Assembly: GCF_001468465.1 (NCBI RefSeq)
Contig: NZ_LNSA01000006.1
Location: 98,452 to 162,451, forward strand
Source of the DNA: Sphingopyxis sp. H115
Lineage (GTDB): Bacteria; Pseudomonadota; Alphaproteobacteria; Sphingomonadales; Sphingomonadaceae
Direction: 5' to 3'
DNA length: 64,000 bases
Notes under the pieces: generated by a model
The model's database searches: none
Told to the model about the DNA's origin: nothing
The model's input: the letters and a program-made list of their open reading frames with translations, nothing else
Program-made: the position numbers and the translations under genes
Part shown: piece by piece, positions 8,412 through 16,185 of the stretch
Position numbering within the stretch: position 1 is the first letter of the stretch
Layout: each line of letters begins with the position of its first letter

Positions 8412-8746
8412 TCGCCCTTCAGCGCACGCGTCAGCGTGTTGACGCGACCGTTGAGGAACGCGAGGCTCGAGCGATAGGCGAGCGCGTTTTCGGCATAGGC
8501 GGTCTGTTCGGTGGCCATTTCGACGGTGTTCCCGTCGAGCGACGCCTGGACGGGGACGCGATAGGCAATCGCGCCTTCGGTCGATCCGCCCTGCCGGGCG
8601 AGATCGAGGGCCTTGGCGAAATCGAGATCACGCGCCTTGTAGCCCGGCGTCGCAGCGTTCGCGATATTCGACGCGAGCATCATCATGCGCTGGCTGCGCA
8701 GCTGGAGCGCCGTCGCGTGCAGACCAAAGAGCTTCTCGGATGCCAT
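8408..8746 (-). CDS. flgB: Proximal rod protein FlgB
   Basis: FlgB is the first axial rod component, linking the MS-ring to the rod. The ATG at 8746 gives 112 aa starting MASEKLFGLHATALQLRSQR and containing MLASNIANAATPGYKARDLD, the FlgB signature. I chose this start because AAGGAA lies about a dozen bases upstream and because the longer frame reads through the promoter-side leader. It is somewhat shorter than E. coli FlgB (138). It is the first gene of the minus-strand flgB-L operon and is preceded by a near-perfect sigma-54 promoter at 8843-8857. Confidence 0.93.
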   Translation of the reverse strand: MASEKLFGLHATALQLRSQRMMMLASNIANAATPGYKARDLDFAKALDLARQGGSTEGAIAYRVPVQASLDGNTVEMATEQTAYAENALAYRSSLAFLNGRVNTLTRALKGE

Positions 8747-8842
8747 CTTCTCATTCCTTCCCTTGCCCCCATCCGGCGGCGGGGCCTTTCGCCGGAATCC
8801 GGACCGATCGGCCACGGACACGCGGAAACACCAAGGCAGCAT

Positions 8843-8857
8843 GCAATGGGTGTGCCA
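8843..8857 (-). promoter_or_regulatory. Sigma-54 promoter for the flgB-L operon
   Basis: The minus strand reads TGGCACACCCATTGC, matching the RpoN consensus TGGCAC-N5-TTGC with the invariant GG and GC exactly 10 bases apart. Transcription would begin near 8831, leaving a leader of about 85 bases before the flgB ATG. It lies back to back with the flgA promoter at 8979-8993. The roughly 120 bases between them are AT-rich (8860-8900), a likely place for activator or IHF binding, though I cannot define a site. Confidence 0.85.
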
Positions 8858-8978
8858 AACTATATTTTCTCATTATTTTCAGTGTTTTAAATATTGGGTC
8901 CGCCGACTAACGGAAACGCTCGTCAAAAAACCGACAAGGGCCCGTTCCGCGCCGCTGAACTGCGCGCCAATCCGCGAC

Positions 8979-8993
8979 TGGCACGCTTCCTGC
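8979..8993 (+). promoter_or_regulatory. Sigma-54 promoter for flgA
   Basis: TGGCACGCTTCCTGC contains the full -24 element TGGCACG and a -12 GC at the invariant 10-base distance from the GG. Transcription would begin near 9005, about 30 bases before the flgA start codon. It is divergent from the flgB promoter and probably shares its activator. Confidence 0.82.
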
Positions 8994-9033
8994 TTTCCTG
9001 CGGGCAACCATTTGGACCGAAGGAGATGGAACC

Positions 9034-9540
9034 TTGTCGCGCAAATTTCTCGCAAGCCTCGCCGCGATCGGCACATGCCTCGCCGTTCCGGCGCCAGCCC
9101 AACAGGCCAATGAGGATTGGCAGACGATCGACGTGCTAACCGCCATGGTCGCCAACGCCCTCGGCCGCAATGCCACCCCGATCGACCGACGCATCAAGCT
9201 GGCGCGTTGTCCCGAACAGGCGTCGGTAACCGCCCTCGACGCGCATACGCTCGCCGTCCGCTGCAACTCGCTTGGCTGGCGGTTGCGCGTGCCCATGACC
9301 GGTCCGGTCGGCGCGGTACCCACCGCGGCCAGCTTTGCCCGCCCGGTCGCGAGCGCGCCGGTGATTCGCCGCGGCGACAATGTGCGCGTGACGATCGAAA
9401 CCGAAAGCTTCGCGATCAGCTATTCGGCGATCGCGAACGAGGATGGTCACATCGGCGAGACCATTGTGCTGCGCGGCGACGCAAAATCGATGCTGAGCGC
9501 CGTCGTCACCGGCGCGGGTCGTGCCCGCATCGCCGACTGA
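9034..9540 (+). CDS. flgA: Flagellar basal body P-ring assembly chaperone FlgA
   Basis: FlgA is a periplasmic chaperone needed for FlgI P-ring assembly. The start is a TTG at 9034, eight bases after AAGGAG; no better codon lies nearby. The 168-aa product begins with a Sec signal peptide (SRKFLASLAAIGTCLAVPAP, cleavage near AQQ) and has the FlgA C-terminal SAF-like pattern, with IRRGDNVRVTIETESFAISY followed by a glycine-containing turn and TGAGRARIAD. It is shorter than E. coli FlgA (219). It has its own sigma-54 promoter and ends 46 bases before a strong terminator. Confidence 0.85.
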   Translation: MSRKFLASLAAIGTCLAVPAPAQQANEDWQTIDVLTAMVANALGRNATPIDRRIKLARCPEQASVTALDAHTLAVRCNSLGWRLRVPMTGPVGAVPTAASFARPVASAPVIRRGDNVRVTIETESFAISYSAIANEDGHIGETIVLRGDAKSMLSAVVTGAGRARIAD

Positions 9541-9585
9541 TCGCTGGCTCCGAAAACGCCTGTTTTTTCTGCCCTAACCACCCTC

Positions 9586-9638
9586 TGGCCCGGTGCTGTC
9601 GACTTTCCGGCAGCGCCGGGCCATTGTTTTTCTTTTTT
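9586..9638 (+). terminator. Rho-independent terminator after flgA
   Basis: Sixteen-base arms at 9586-9601 and 9608-9623 pair as TGGCCCGG... with its complement; two G-T wobbles, otherwise perfect, with a six-base loop ACTTTC. The stem is followed by TTGTTTTTCTTTTTT. This separates flgA from flgM, so flgM needs its own promoter. Confidence 0.93.
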
Positions 9639-9675
9639 GCGACGATCCGCCTTAATGGCGCGGGCCCGCGTCCGT

Positions 9676-9702
9676 TAAAGCCTTTGTGAACCGCGCCGTC
9701 AC
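9676..9702 (+). promoter_or_regulatory. Candidate sigma-28 (FliA) promoter for flgM
   Basis: TAAAGCCT, 11 bases, then GCCGTCAC fits the FliA consensus TAAAGTTT-N11-GCCGATAA with TAAAG and GCCG intact. It starts 38 bases after the terminator that isolates flgM from flgA and lies about 30 bases before the flgM ATG. Late expression of FlgM from a FliA promoter is the standard feedback arrangement. Confidence 0.65.
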
Positions 9703-9730
9703 TTTTCTGACGGCACCGGATGGAGGCATT

Positions 9731-10030
9731 ATGTCGGGTGACAGCAAGATCGGCCCAATCGGCGGCATCGTCCGCGCGAGCCCGCTCCGCGGCGCGGCCG
9801 GCAGCATGGCCGCATCGGCACGCGCTGCCGCGCCGGTGCAGGCGACGCAGGACAACGTCCCGGCCGGCCGCCTAACTCGCCTGGCGGGCAGCCTGGCCAG
9901 CGAGTCCCCGCCGGTCGATGTCGCGCGCGTCGCGTTGCTACGTTCGGCGATCGCCAGCGGCAATTATGGCGTCCACCCCGCGATCATCGCGAGCGCCATG
10001 CTCGACTTCCACGGCCGCGGGGCCGAATGA
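9731..10030 (+). CDS. flgM: Anti-sigma-28 factor FlgM
   Basis: FlgM binds and inhibits FliA until the hook is complete and FlgM is exported. The ATG at 9731 follows GGAGG by four bases and gives 99 aa. The N-terminal two thirds are Ala/Pro/Ser-rich and look disordered, as in FlgM. The C-terminal PPVDVARVALLRSAIASGNY followed by GVHPAIIASAMLDF is the conserved sigma-binding region (pattern V-V--LR-AI--G-Y-V-----A--M). It overlaps the next gene by four bases, and fliA itself is encoded 3.3 kb downstream on the same strand. Confidence 0.85.
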   Translation: MSGDSKIGPIGGIVRASPLRGAAGSMAASARAAAPVQATQDNVPAGRLTRLAGSLASESPPVDVARVALLRSAIASGNYGVHPAIIASAMLDFHGRGAE

Positions 10031-10326
10031 TGCTCGACGAAGTGCAATCGCGGCTCGACGCGCTCGTCGGCGCGCTCGATGGCCATGACGCCGGCGCCAT
10101 TATCGCGGCGACCGAAGAACTGGCTACCGCGGTGATCCTGTTTCGCGGCGCGGGGATTCCCGCGGGCAGCGAACATCGCGCACAGCTGCTGATTGGCAAG
10201 ACGCTCGGACAGCTGGAGGCCGCGGCGATCCGCGTCAACATCCTGAAGGACTGGACGCGTCAGAGGATTGACAGAAATCACGACGTTCGTGGCACCCGGC
10301 ATCGCGGAGCCGCAATAAGTTACTGA
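10027..10326 (+). CDS. Small helical protein, FlgN-like export chaperone candidate
   Basis: The 99-aa product is predicted mainly alpha-helical (LDEVQSRLDALVGALDGHDA at the start, QLEAAAIRVNILKDWTRQRI later), without signal peptide or membrane segment. FlgN, the chaperone for FlgK and FlgL, is normally encoded directly after flgM and is a small helical protein of 100-150 aa. Here the start overlaps the flgM stop by four bases. The functional call rests on position, size and helicity, not on a recognised motif; the last 20 residues are basic and less FlgN-like. Confidence 0.5.
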   Translation: MMLDEVQSRLDALVGALDGHDAGAIIAATEELATAVILFRGAGIPAGSEHRAQLLIGKTLGQLEAAAIRVNILKDWTRQRIDRNHDVRGTRHRGAAISY

Positions 10327-10358
10327 TAAAAATGTAATTTATACCGATTAACTGTAAA

Positions 10359-10375
10359 TGGCACGATGATTGCTT
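10359..10375 (+). promoter_or_regulatory. Sigma-54 promoter for the transglycosylase-flhA-fliA operon
   Basis: TGGCACGATGATTGCTT matches the full RpoN consensus (TGGCACG, N4, TTGC). The invariant GG at 10360-10361 and GC at 10372-10373 are 10 bases apart. Transcription would start near 10385, about 20 bases before the ATG at 10406. It places fliA under sigma-54 control. Confidence 0.88.
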
Positions 10376-10405
10376 TTGGTCTGCTGAACCAGCGGAACCA
10401 TAGCC

Positions 10406-11233
10406 ATGAACGCAATCAACACCCCCCAGGGCTCGACCCGCATCGCCGCACCCGTGATGGACGCGGTGCAACAGGCGTCGGCGCGCACGGGGATCGATTT
10501 CGACTATCTGGTTGATGTCGCACGCGTCGAAAGCGGTTATAATCCGACCGCCAAGGCGCCAACCTCGTCGGCCCGCGGCCTGTATCAATTCACCAAACAG
10601 ACCTGGCTCGCGACGCTCGATCGGCATGGCGCCGATCATGGCCTCGCCTGGGCCGCCGACGCGATCGGTCGCGACGCGTCGGGGCGGCTGTCGGTCGCCA
10701 ACCCGGCGCTGCGCCAGCAGATCTTCGATCTGCGCGACGATCCGACCGCATCGTCGAACATGGCGGCGGCGCTGACCGGCGACAACCGCGCCTATCTCGA
10801 AAGCCGGATCGGCCGCAGCGCCGAGCCCGTAGATCTCTATCTCGCGCATTTCCTCGGGAGCGGCGGTGCCGCCAAATTCCTGGCAGCGCTCGAAGCCAAT
10901 CCCGACCAGCCCGGCGCGACGATGATGCCCGAGGCAGCCGCCGCCAACCGCTCGATTTTCTATGCGGCCGACGGCAGCATGCGCAGCCTTGCCGAGATTC
11001 GCGAACGCTTCCGTCTGAAACTCGAGGACGGCGGCAAGATCGAAAACATGAAACCCTTCGCGCCCTCCGGCTGGCACGCACAGGCGAGCAGTTCGAGCGG
11101 GTTGGCGGGCGCCGGCGGAGGTCGTCCGCCGCTTCAGATGATGGATATTCAGCCTATGCCGAAAAAGCTCTCGATGGGCTTTGCCGCCGATGCCTATCGC
11201 CGGCTTGCCTCGCTTTCGGGAGGCGCCGCATGA
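10406..11233 (+). CDS. Flagellar-cluster lytic transglycosylase (SLT domain)
   Basis: The 275-aa protein has an SLT-type lytic transglycosylase domain at residues 15-110: VARVESGYNPTAKAPTSSAR with the catalytic Glu in the ES motif, followed by GLYQFTKQTW. Such enzymes cut peptidoglycan with formation of 1,6-anhydromuramic ends, here probably to let the rod pass the wall. In the same cluster FlgJ lacks its hydrolase domain, so this enzyme is the likely replacement, as with SltF in Rhodobacter. No Sec signal peptide is visible at the N-terminus, so export through the flagellar apparatus or another route must be assumed. It is the first gene after a sigma-54 promoter and overlaps flhA by four bases. 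Confidence 0.85.
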   Translation: MNAINTPQGSTRIAAPVMDAVQQASARTGIDFDYLVDVARVESGYNPTAKAPTSSARGLYQFTKQTWLATLDRHGADHGLAWAADAIGRDASGRLSVANPALRQQIFDLRDDPTASSNMAAALTGDNRAYLESRIGRSAEPVDLYLAHFLGSGGAAKFLAALEANPDQPGATMMPEAAAANRSIFYAADGSMRSLAEIRERFRLKLEDGGKIENMKPFAPSGWHAQASSSSGLAGAGGGRPPLQMMDIQPMPKKLSMGFAADAYRRLASLSGGAA

Positions 11234-13353
11234 CCGGCGGTTTCAATATGGGCAACGTTGGCCGCGTTGCCGGCGCCTCGGCGCTACCCGCAGGAATGCT
11301 GATCCTCGTCGGACTGATGGTGATCCCCGTATCGCCGTTGATCCTCGACATCAGCTTCGTTGCGAACATCATGATCAGCCTCCTGATCCTGATGGTGGCG
11401 CTGCAGGCGTCGAAGCCGCTCGATTTTTCCGCCTTTCCGACCGTGCTGTTGCTCGCCACCTTGTTCCGCCTCGCGCTGAACGTCGCGTCGACGCGCGTCG
11501 TGCTCGTCCACGGGCACGAAGGCACGGCATCGGCGGGCCATGTGATCGAGGCGTTCGGCCAGGTGCTGATCGGCGGCGACTATATCGTCGGCCTGTTCGT
11601 GTTTTTCGTGCTGATGATCATCAACCTGATCGTCATCACCAAGGGCGCGGGCCGCGTGTCCGAGGTGTCGGCGCGCTTCACGCTCGACGCCCTTCCCGGC
11701 AAGCAGATGGCGATCGACGCCGACCTGAACGCCGGACTGCTGACCCCCGAAGAAGCCAAGGCGCGCCGCGTCGAAGTCGGGACCGAGGCCGATTTTTACG
11801 GTTCGATGGACGGTGCCTCGAAATTCGTAAAGGGGGACGCGGTCGCCGGGTTGCTGATCCTGTTCGTCAACATTGTCGGCGGGCTGATCCTTGGCATCTT
11901 CAGCCATGGGCTGAGCTTCTCCGAGGCCGGCAGCACCTATGTCACGCTCGCGATCGGCGATGCGCTCGTCGCGCAGATCCCGGCGCTGCTGCTCTCGATC
12001 GCCGCCGCCGCGATCGTCACCCGCGTGTCGTCGCCGTTCGACCTCAGCGGCCAGATCGGCAGCCAGTTTTCCTCGCCCGCGATCTGGTTGGCAGTGAGCG
12101 GCATCCTGTTCGTTCTCGGACTGGTCCCAGCCATGCCGCAGATGCTGATCCTGCCCGCCGCCGCGTTGTCATTTACCGTCGGCTGGCAGCTTCGCCGCGC
12201 CGCCGCCGCCGTCGCCGCCACGCCCGAACCGGCTGTTCCCGCTCCCGACCCGTCGCTGATCCAATGGTCGGACGTCAGCGATGCGAGCGCGTGCCAGCTC
12301 GAAATCGGCTATGCGCTCGTCGCCCTTGTGGACGAACGCAAGGGCTCGCCGCTCATGACGCGGATCACGGGCATCCGCCGGCAATTGTCGAAGGAACTCG
12401 GCTTCGTCGTGCCGCCGGTGAAGGTCACCGACGATCTGTCGCTGCCCGGCAATGTCTATCGCATTTCGGTCGCCGGGGTGATCGTCGGCGAGGACGAGGT
12501 TTTCCCCAACGAAATGCTCGCGCTCGATTCGGGCGACCTCGTCACCAAGGTGACGGGCCGGGCATGCAAGGACCCGACCTTCGGACTTGACGCGCTGTGG
12601 ATTCCGAAAGCCATGCAGAATGACGCGATCGCGGCGGGCTATACCGTGGTCGATCCCGCCACGGTCGTCGCGACGCACCTTAACAACAGCATCGTCGCCT
12701 CTGCCGCCGAACTGTTCGGCATCGACGATGCCCAGGCGCTGCTCGACAATCTCAAGACGCATTATCCGCAACTCGCACAGAATCTCAGTCCGCAAGGCTA
12801 TGCGCTGCCGCGCGTCGCGAGCCTGTGCAAATCGCTGCTTATCGAGCGCGTGCCCTTGCGCGATTTCCGCAAGATCGCCGAGGCGATGGTCGCGCTGTCG
12901 AGCCAGCAACTCGGCGAGATCGACCTCGTCGAAGCAGTACGCCAGCGTATCGGGGCGCTGATTGTGCAGACGATCGTGCCTAGCCGGATGCCGCTGCCGG
13001 TCGTCACCTTCAGCCCCGAAATCGAGATGCTGCTGAACCAGTCGGTGCGCGCCAACCCAGGCGCCGAATGGCCGTTCGAGCATGGCATGGCGATGAAGAT
13101 CATCGAACAGGTTGGCCAGGCCGTCGAGCCCCTGCTTCTGCAGACGCGCAGCTTTGCGCTCGTCGCTTCGCCGATATGCCGTTCGGCGCTGTCGCGGCTC
13201 GTGCGCGCGACATTCCCCGACGTCGCCGTGATTTCCTACCTCGAAATTCCGGCCACCAAGCAAACCGAGATTGTCGCGACGATCGGCGCCGAAATGCCGC
13301 GCCTCGCGAACGGGCCAGAGGCCCATATGGAGGACCAACCGCATGAGAATTGA
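11230..13353 (+). CDS. flhA: Flagellar type III export gate protein FlhA
   Basis: FlhA forms the nonameric ring of the flagellar export gate. The 707-aa product is normal length. Residues 15-330 contain about eight membrane segments with the conserved LDISFVANIMISLLILMVAL, FRLALNVASTRVVLVHGHEG and LDALPGKQMAIDADLNAGLL (the FHIPEP-family cytoplasmic loop). Residues 350-700 form the soluble substrate-docking domain, including GDLVTKVTGRACKDPTFGLD and ASLCKSLLIERVPLRDFRKI. It overlaps the transglycosylase by four bases and fliA by eleven, forming one operon. Confidence 0.97.
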   Translation: MTGGFNMGNVGRVAGASALPAGMLILVGLMVIPVSPLILDISFVANIMISLLILMVALQASKPLDFSAFPTVLLLATLFRLALNVASTRVVLVHGHEGTASAGHVIEAFGQVLIGGDYIVGLFVFFVLMIINLIVITKGAGRVSEVSARFTLDALPGKQMAIDADLNAGLLTPEEAKARRVEVGTEADFYGSMDGASKFVKGDAVAGLLILFVNIVGGLILGIFSHGLSFSEAGSTYVTLAIGDALVAQIPALLLSIAAAAIVTRVSSPFDLSGQIGSQFSSPAIWLAVSGILFVLGLVPAMPQMLILPAAALSFTVGWQLRRAAAAVAATPEPAVPAPDPSLIQWSDVSDASACQLEIGYALVALVDERKGSPLMTRITGIRRQLSKELGFVVPPVKVTDDLSLPGNVYRISVAGVIVGEDEVFPNEMLALDSGDLVTKVTGRACKDPTFGLDALWIPKAMQNDAIAAGYTVVDPATVVATHLNNSIVASAAELFGIDDAQALLDNLKTHYPQLAQNLSPQGYALPRVASLCKSLLIERVPLRDFRKIAEAMVALSSQQLGEIDLVEAVRQRIGALIVQTIVPSRMPLPVVTFSPEIEMLLNQSVRANPGAEWPFEHGMAMKIIEQVGQAVEPLLLQTRSFALVASPICRSALSRLVRATFPDVAVISYLEIPATKQTEIVATIGAEMPRLANGPEAHMEDQPHEN

Positions 13354-14089
13354 GCCCGCCGAGCAATTTGCCGGGGTCGCCGGCCGCGCGCCGCGTCCGC
13401 ATCGCTATGGCGAAAGCGTCGAGGTGCTGGTCGAGGAATATTCGCCGCTGGTCCGCAAGATCGCCTGGCAGGTCTTCTCGCGCGTCTCGCGGACAAGCGA
13501 ACTCGACGACCTGATCCAGACTGGGCTGATTGCGCTGATCGAGGCCAGCCGTCACTATGAGGAGCGCGGCTTCGCCTTTGCGACCTATGCCACGACGCGT
13601 ATCCGCGGCGCGATGATCGATCAGCTCCGCCGCGAAGCCGATGTCGGCCGGTCGGCGATGGTGGCGGCGAAACGCCTGGCCGCGACGCGCGGCGCGCTCG
13701 AACAGCAATTGATGCGGGCGCCGACCGCCTCGGAAATGGCCGAAGCGCTTGAGATGCAGCCCGAAGAATATTTCGCGTTCGAACGCAATGCAACGCATGG
13801 CCGGTCGACATCGCTCGACGAACTGACCGACGTCGGGGCCTTTCTCGCAGCGGACGAAAGCATCGGCGCCGGTGAGAAATGCGAACAGGAGGATTTGATG
13901 GGCGCGCTGCGCCAGTGCGTCGCGCACCTATCGGAGCGCGAGCAGATGGTGTTACAGCTCTATTTTTTCGAAGAACTGAACTTGCACGAAATCGGACTGA
14001 CGCTCGACGTCAGCGCCGCGCGCATCTGTCAGATCAAGCGCGAGGCGATGGCGAAAGTCGACCGGATGATGCGGTCGATGACCGAATAG
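13343..14089 (+). CDS. fliA: Flagellar sigma factor FliA (sigma-28)
   Basis: FliA directs RNA polymerase to late flagellar genes. The ATG at 13343, nine bases after GGAGG, gives 248 aa and overlaps the flhA end by eleven bases. Region 2 is seen as ELDDLIQTGLIALIEASRHY then FATYATTRIRGAMIDQLRR, region 3 as MRAPTASEMAEALEMQPEEY, and region 4 as LSEREQMVLQLYFFEELNLH then EIGLTLDVSAARICQIKREA. This is the compact sigma-28 layout without region 1.1. Its anti-sigma partner FlgM and two FliA-type promoters are in this window. Confidence 0.96.
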   Translation: MRIEPAEQFAGVAGRAPRPHRYGESVEVLVEEYSPLVRKIAWQVFSRVSRTSELDDLIQTGLIALIEASRHYEERGFAFATYATTRIRGAMIDQLRREADVGRSAMVAAKRLAATRGALEQQLMRAPTASEMAEALEMQPEEYFAFERNATHGRSTSLDELTDVGAFLAADESIGAGEKCEQEDLMGALRQCVAHLSEREQMVLQLYFFEELNLHEIGLTLDVSAARICQIKREAMAKVDRMMRSMTE

Positions 14090-14107
14090 AGGGTGCGGCC
14101 AAGGGGA

Positions 14108-14611
14108 TCAGGCCGCCAGCGGCCGGCTGTTTTGCCACGCCGCATCGATTTTTTCGAAATAGCTTGCCATGCGTTCGATCCCGTCGTCGGTCAGCCGGAC
14201 GATTGTGCGGCGCCGGTCGCGTTCGTCGATCGAGCGGCGCACGAGGCCGAGCCGTTCGAGCGCAGCAATCATGCGAAGTCCCGACGACAGAGGGACTGCG
14301 GCCCCCGTCGCAAGGTCGCTTGCGCTGAGCGAACGGCCGTGGGTATTCGCCAGCATCAGGTCGAGCATCATGTCCCACACTGGCCCAGACAATTCGGCGC
14401 TGCCGAAATGGCTGCGGCGCATTCGCCGCATCTGGATGCTGAACGACACCTGATCGAGCAACGCCGGCTTGGGCGATGCGTCGCCCTGGGCCGCCGCTGC
14501 AGGGCGCGGGGCGGCCGGCGGTACGGCATCGCCGCGGCTCGCCAGCAGGTCGTGGATCTGATCCACGCGCGATTTCAGTTCGGCAATTTCTTGGTTCGAA
14601 AATTGCTGCAT
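14108..14611 (-). CDS. MarR-like winged-helix regulator
   Basis: The 167-aa product has an N-terminal coiled helix (NQEIAELKSRVDQIHDLLAS), an Ala/Pro linker, and a C-terminal winged-helix region with SLSASDLATGAAVPLSSGLR, MIAALERLGLVRRSIDERDR and RRTIVRLTDDGIERM. The DRR wing followed by LTDDG is the MarR-family pattern. I placed the start at the ATG 14611, since upstream codons read into the neighbouring gene. It is convergent with fliA, separated by 18 bases. Its target is unknown; proximity to the flagellar cluster makes a motility role possible but unproven. Confidence 0.7.
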   Translation of the reverse strand: MQQFSNQEIAELKSRVDQIHDLLASRGDAVPPAAPRPAAAAQGDASPKPALLDQVSFSIQMRRMRRSHFGSAELSGPVWDMMLDLMLANTHGRSLSASDLATGAAVPLSSGLRMIAALERLGLVRRSIDERDRRRTIVRLTDDGIERMASYFEKIDAAWQNSRPLAA

Positions 14612-14640
14612 GTGACGATGCCCCCAAGGAGAGCCACGCA

Positions 14641-15054
14641 CTAGGCCGCAATATCCTTCTGACGGCTGGACGATCCCGACGCATAGATGATCAGCAACAG
14701 GATCGGATAGGATATATAAACTGAAAGGAGCGAATAGGGCCGCGCCAATATCTCCGAGAACATATATTTCTGGATATGGCCGAAAATGGCGATGAGCTGC
14801 CATCCGGTAATCCAGTAAGGCCAGAAACTCTGCGTCTTCAGGGCGATGAACCAGAAGCTCAGCAGGACCAGCAAGTCGATGACGAAGATATTCAGTTCAA
14901 TATCGGTCCAGGTCGGAAAAGGATTTACGGCGCTGGTTAGGATCGAGGCGATCAGGGCGGTGTAGGCCGCCCACCGCTCCAAGGGGCCGCCGCGCTTGAT
15001 CGCGACGGCCACCGTGATGAGCAGTACGAAATAATAGATCGCCACGGACCACAT
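14641..15054 (-). CDS. Unknown small membrane protein
   Basis: The 137-aa protein has four clear hydrophobic segments at about residues 3-20, 30-50, 58-75 and 108-128, joined by short loops and ending in a polar SSSRQKDIAA tail. Aromatic-rich loops (FPTWTDIELN, WPYWITGWQL) lie between segments 2 and 4. I recognise no family. It follows the two-gene unit upstream on the same strand by 24 bases, so it probably shares a transcript with the LuxR-type regulator and the helical protein described next. Confidence 0.6.
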   Translation of the reverse strand: MWSVAIYYFVLLITVAVAIKRGGPLERWAAYTALIASILTSAVNPFPTWTDIELNIFVIDLLVLLSFWFIALKTQSFWPYWITGWQLIAIFGHIQKYMFSEILARPYSLLSVYISYPILLLIIYASGSSSRQKDIAA

Positions 15055-15078
15055 GTGGCTGTCAACCTTTCCCGACGA

Positions 15079-15453
15079 TCAAGAGGCCTGCGCCAATGGC
15101 AGGGCGGCGACGGCGGCGTCCGACTGGTCATTGCTGCCTTCGTCGAGCTTTGCCGCCGGCTTGACGCCCGCGCCGAACATCCGCGTGCCGAGCCCGACTT
15201 CCTTCTGGGTAACCGTCAGCGCAAGATGCGCATCGGTCAGCAACTGGCGTACTTCCCCGGCAGCCGCCAGCGCATGCGCGACCTTGGCCATAGCGTCCTG
15301 GCCGACGATGGCGGACATGTTCGTCTCGCGGCGCGCAGTCGGCAGCGTGGCGGCAAGCTGGGCGATACGGATCATAGCCTCGTCGATGGCATCTTCGGCC
15401 AGATGAAGGTCGGAGGCGATCTTCTTCGCCGCAGAAACTCGTTGATTCAGCAT
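15079..15453 (-). CDS. Unknown helical protein
   Basis: The 124-aa product is predicted helical through residues 1-95 (LNQRVSAAKKIASDLHLAED, AIDEAMIRIAQLAATLPTAR) and ends in an Ala-rich tail. It has no signal peptide, membrane segment or cysteine. The ATG is preceded by AAGGAA at good spacing. It resembles short helical hypothetical proteins, perhaps structural or sensory, but no family is recognised. It lies between a LuxR-type membrane-anchored regulator and a four-segment membrane protein, all on the minus strand. Confidence 0.6.
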   Translation of the reverse strand: MLNQRVSAAKKIASDLHLAEDAIDEAMIRIAQLAATLPTARRETNMSAIVGQDAMAKVAHALAAAGEVRQLLTDAHLALTVTQKEVGLGTRMFGAGVKPAAKLDEGSNDQSDAAVAALPLAQAS

Positions 15454-15514
15454 CTTCTTTTTCCTTGAAAAAGAATGCTACCGGTTTCCCCCCCGCAGCA
15501 TTCGGTTCGAACAT

Positions 15515-16012
15515 TCAGGTCATGACACGACCGAGTCCGACAAGGATCGAATAGAGGGCGGAAAAAGCCAAAATCGTCGCAAACGCGATCAGGATCGGCC
15601 AGATTATCCTTTCCATCAACCCATGCCGGTTGGCCGGCTGGGACGCGGTAGGAAATGGCGAACCGATATCGAAAAGCCGCCGAAACGAACTGCGCCCCGG
15701 CTCGGCATCGTCGGCGGGGGACAGGTCGCCTAGGTCGATCAATTGATATGTCAAAGGCTGATAAGGGGTAACATGATCGAAGACACCGTTAATCGCCAAG
15801 ATTCGGGCCGCCTCTATCCTGTTGGAAACATTGAGTTTTTTTAGCACGCGTCGCACGCGCTCATCCACCGTATGCGGCGAAACATTCATCAGGCGCGCGA
15901 TTTGCTTGGAATTTTTGTGTTCGTAAACATGCCGCAGCGTTTCGATCTGCGCCGCCGACAGCAGGCTCATGTAATTGTCGGGGTCGCCTTGCACGCCGTT
16001 GGAATAGAGCAT
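15515..16012 (-). CDS. LuxR-type HTH regulator with C-terminal membrane anchor
   Basis: The 165-aa product has a LuxR/GerE helix-turn-helix at residues 18-70 (SAAQIETLRHVYEHKNSKQI, ARLMNVSPHTVDERVRRVLK, then KLNVSNRIEAARIL). After a polar linker there is a single hydrophobic helix near the C-terminus (IIWPILIAFATILAFSALYS). A DNA-binding domain tethered to the membrane from its C-terminus suggests a membrane-associated or proteolytically released regulator. There is no receiver or autoinducer-binding domain. I used the ATG at 16012 rather than the adjacent GTG; neither has a clear ribosome-binding site. Downstream genes on the same strand may be its targets or partners. Confidence 0.75.
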   Translation of the reverse strand: MLYSNGVQGDPDNYMSLLSAAQIETLRHVYEHKNSKQIARLMNVSPHTVDERVRRVLKKLNVSNRIEAARILAINGVFDHVTPYQPLTYQLIDLGDLSPADDAEPGRSSFRRLFDIGSPFPTASQPANRHGLMERIIWPILIAFATILAFSALYSILVGLGRVMT

Positions 16013-16185
16013 CACGAGTCGAAATCAAGCAGCCGGCCGGGTGATTCGCGAGCGGTTACGAACTTCGGGCTTTGAGAAAATCCTTAAAAAACAAATCTAT
16101 AAATCATTTTGCGTTGGAGCATGCCGGTGAGCAAAAATTTTTCTCGAGACGCGTCGATTCGCGGGACACTTAGCTCGCTAAGGCT

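Noticed and set aside
14095..14140. GGCCGCCAGCGGCC hairpin followed by TTTT as a fliA terminator.
   Set aside because: The stem is short with a tiny loop, lies inside the MarR-like coding end and the T-run is weak and displaced.
16169..16182. CTTAGCTCGCTAAG palindrome between the LuxR-type and GntR genes.
   Set aside because: A two-base loop cannot form a hairpin, there is no T-run, and no second copy was seen near a regulated gene.
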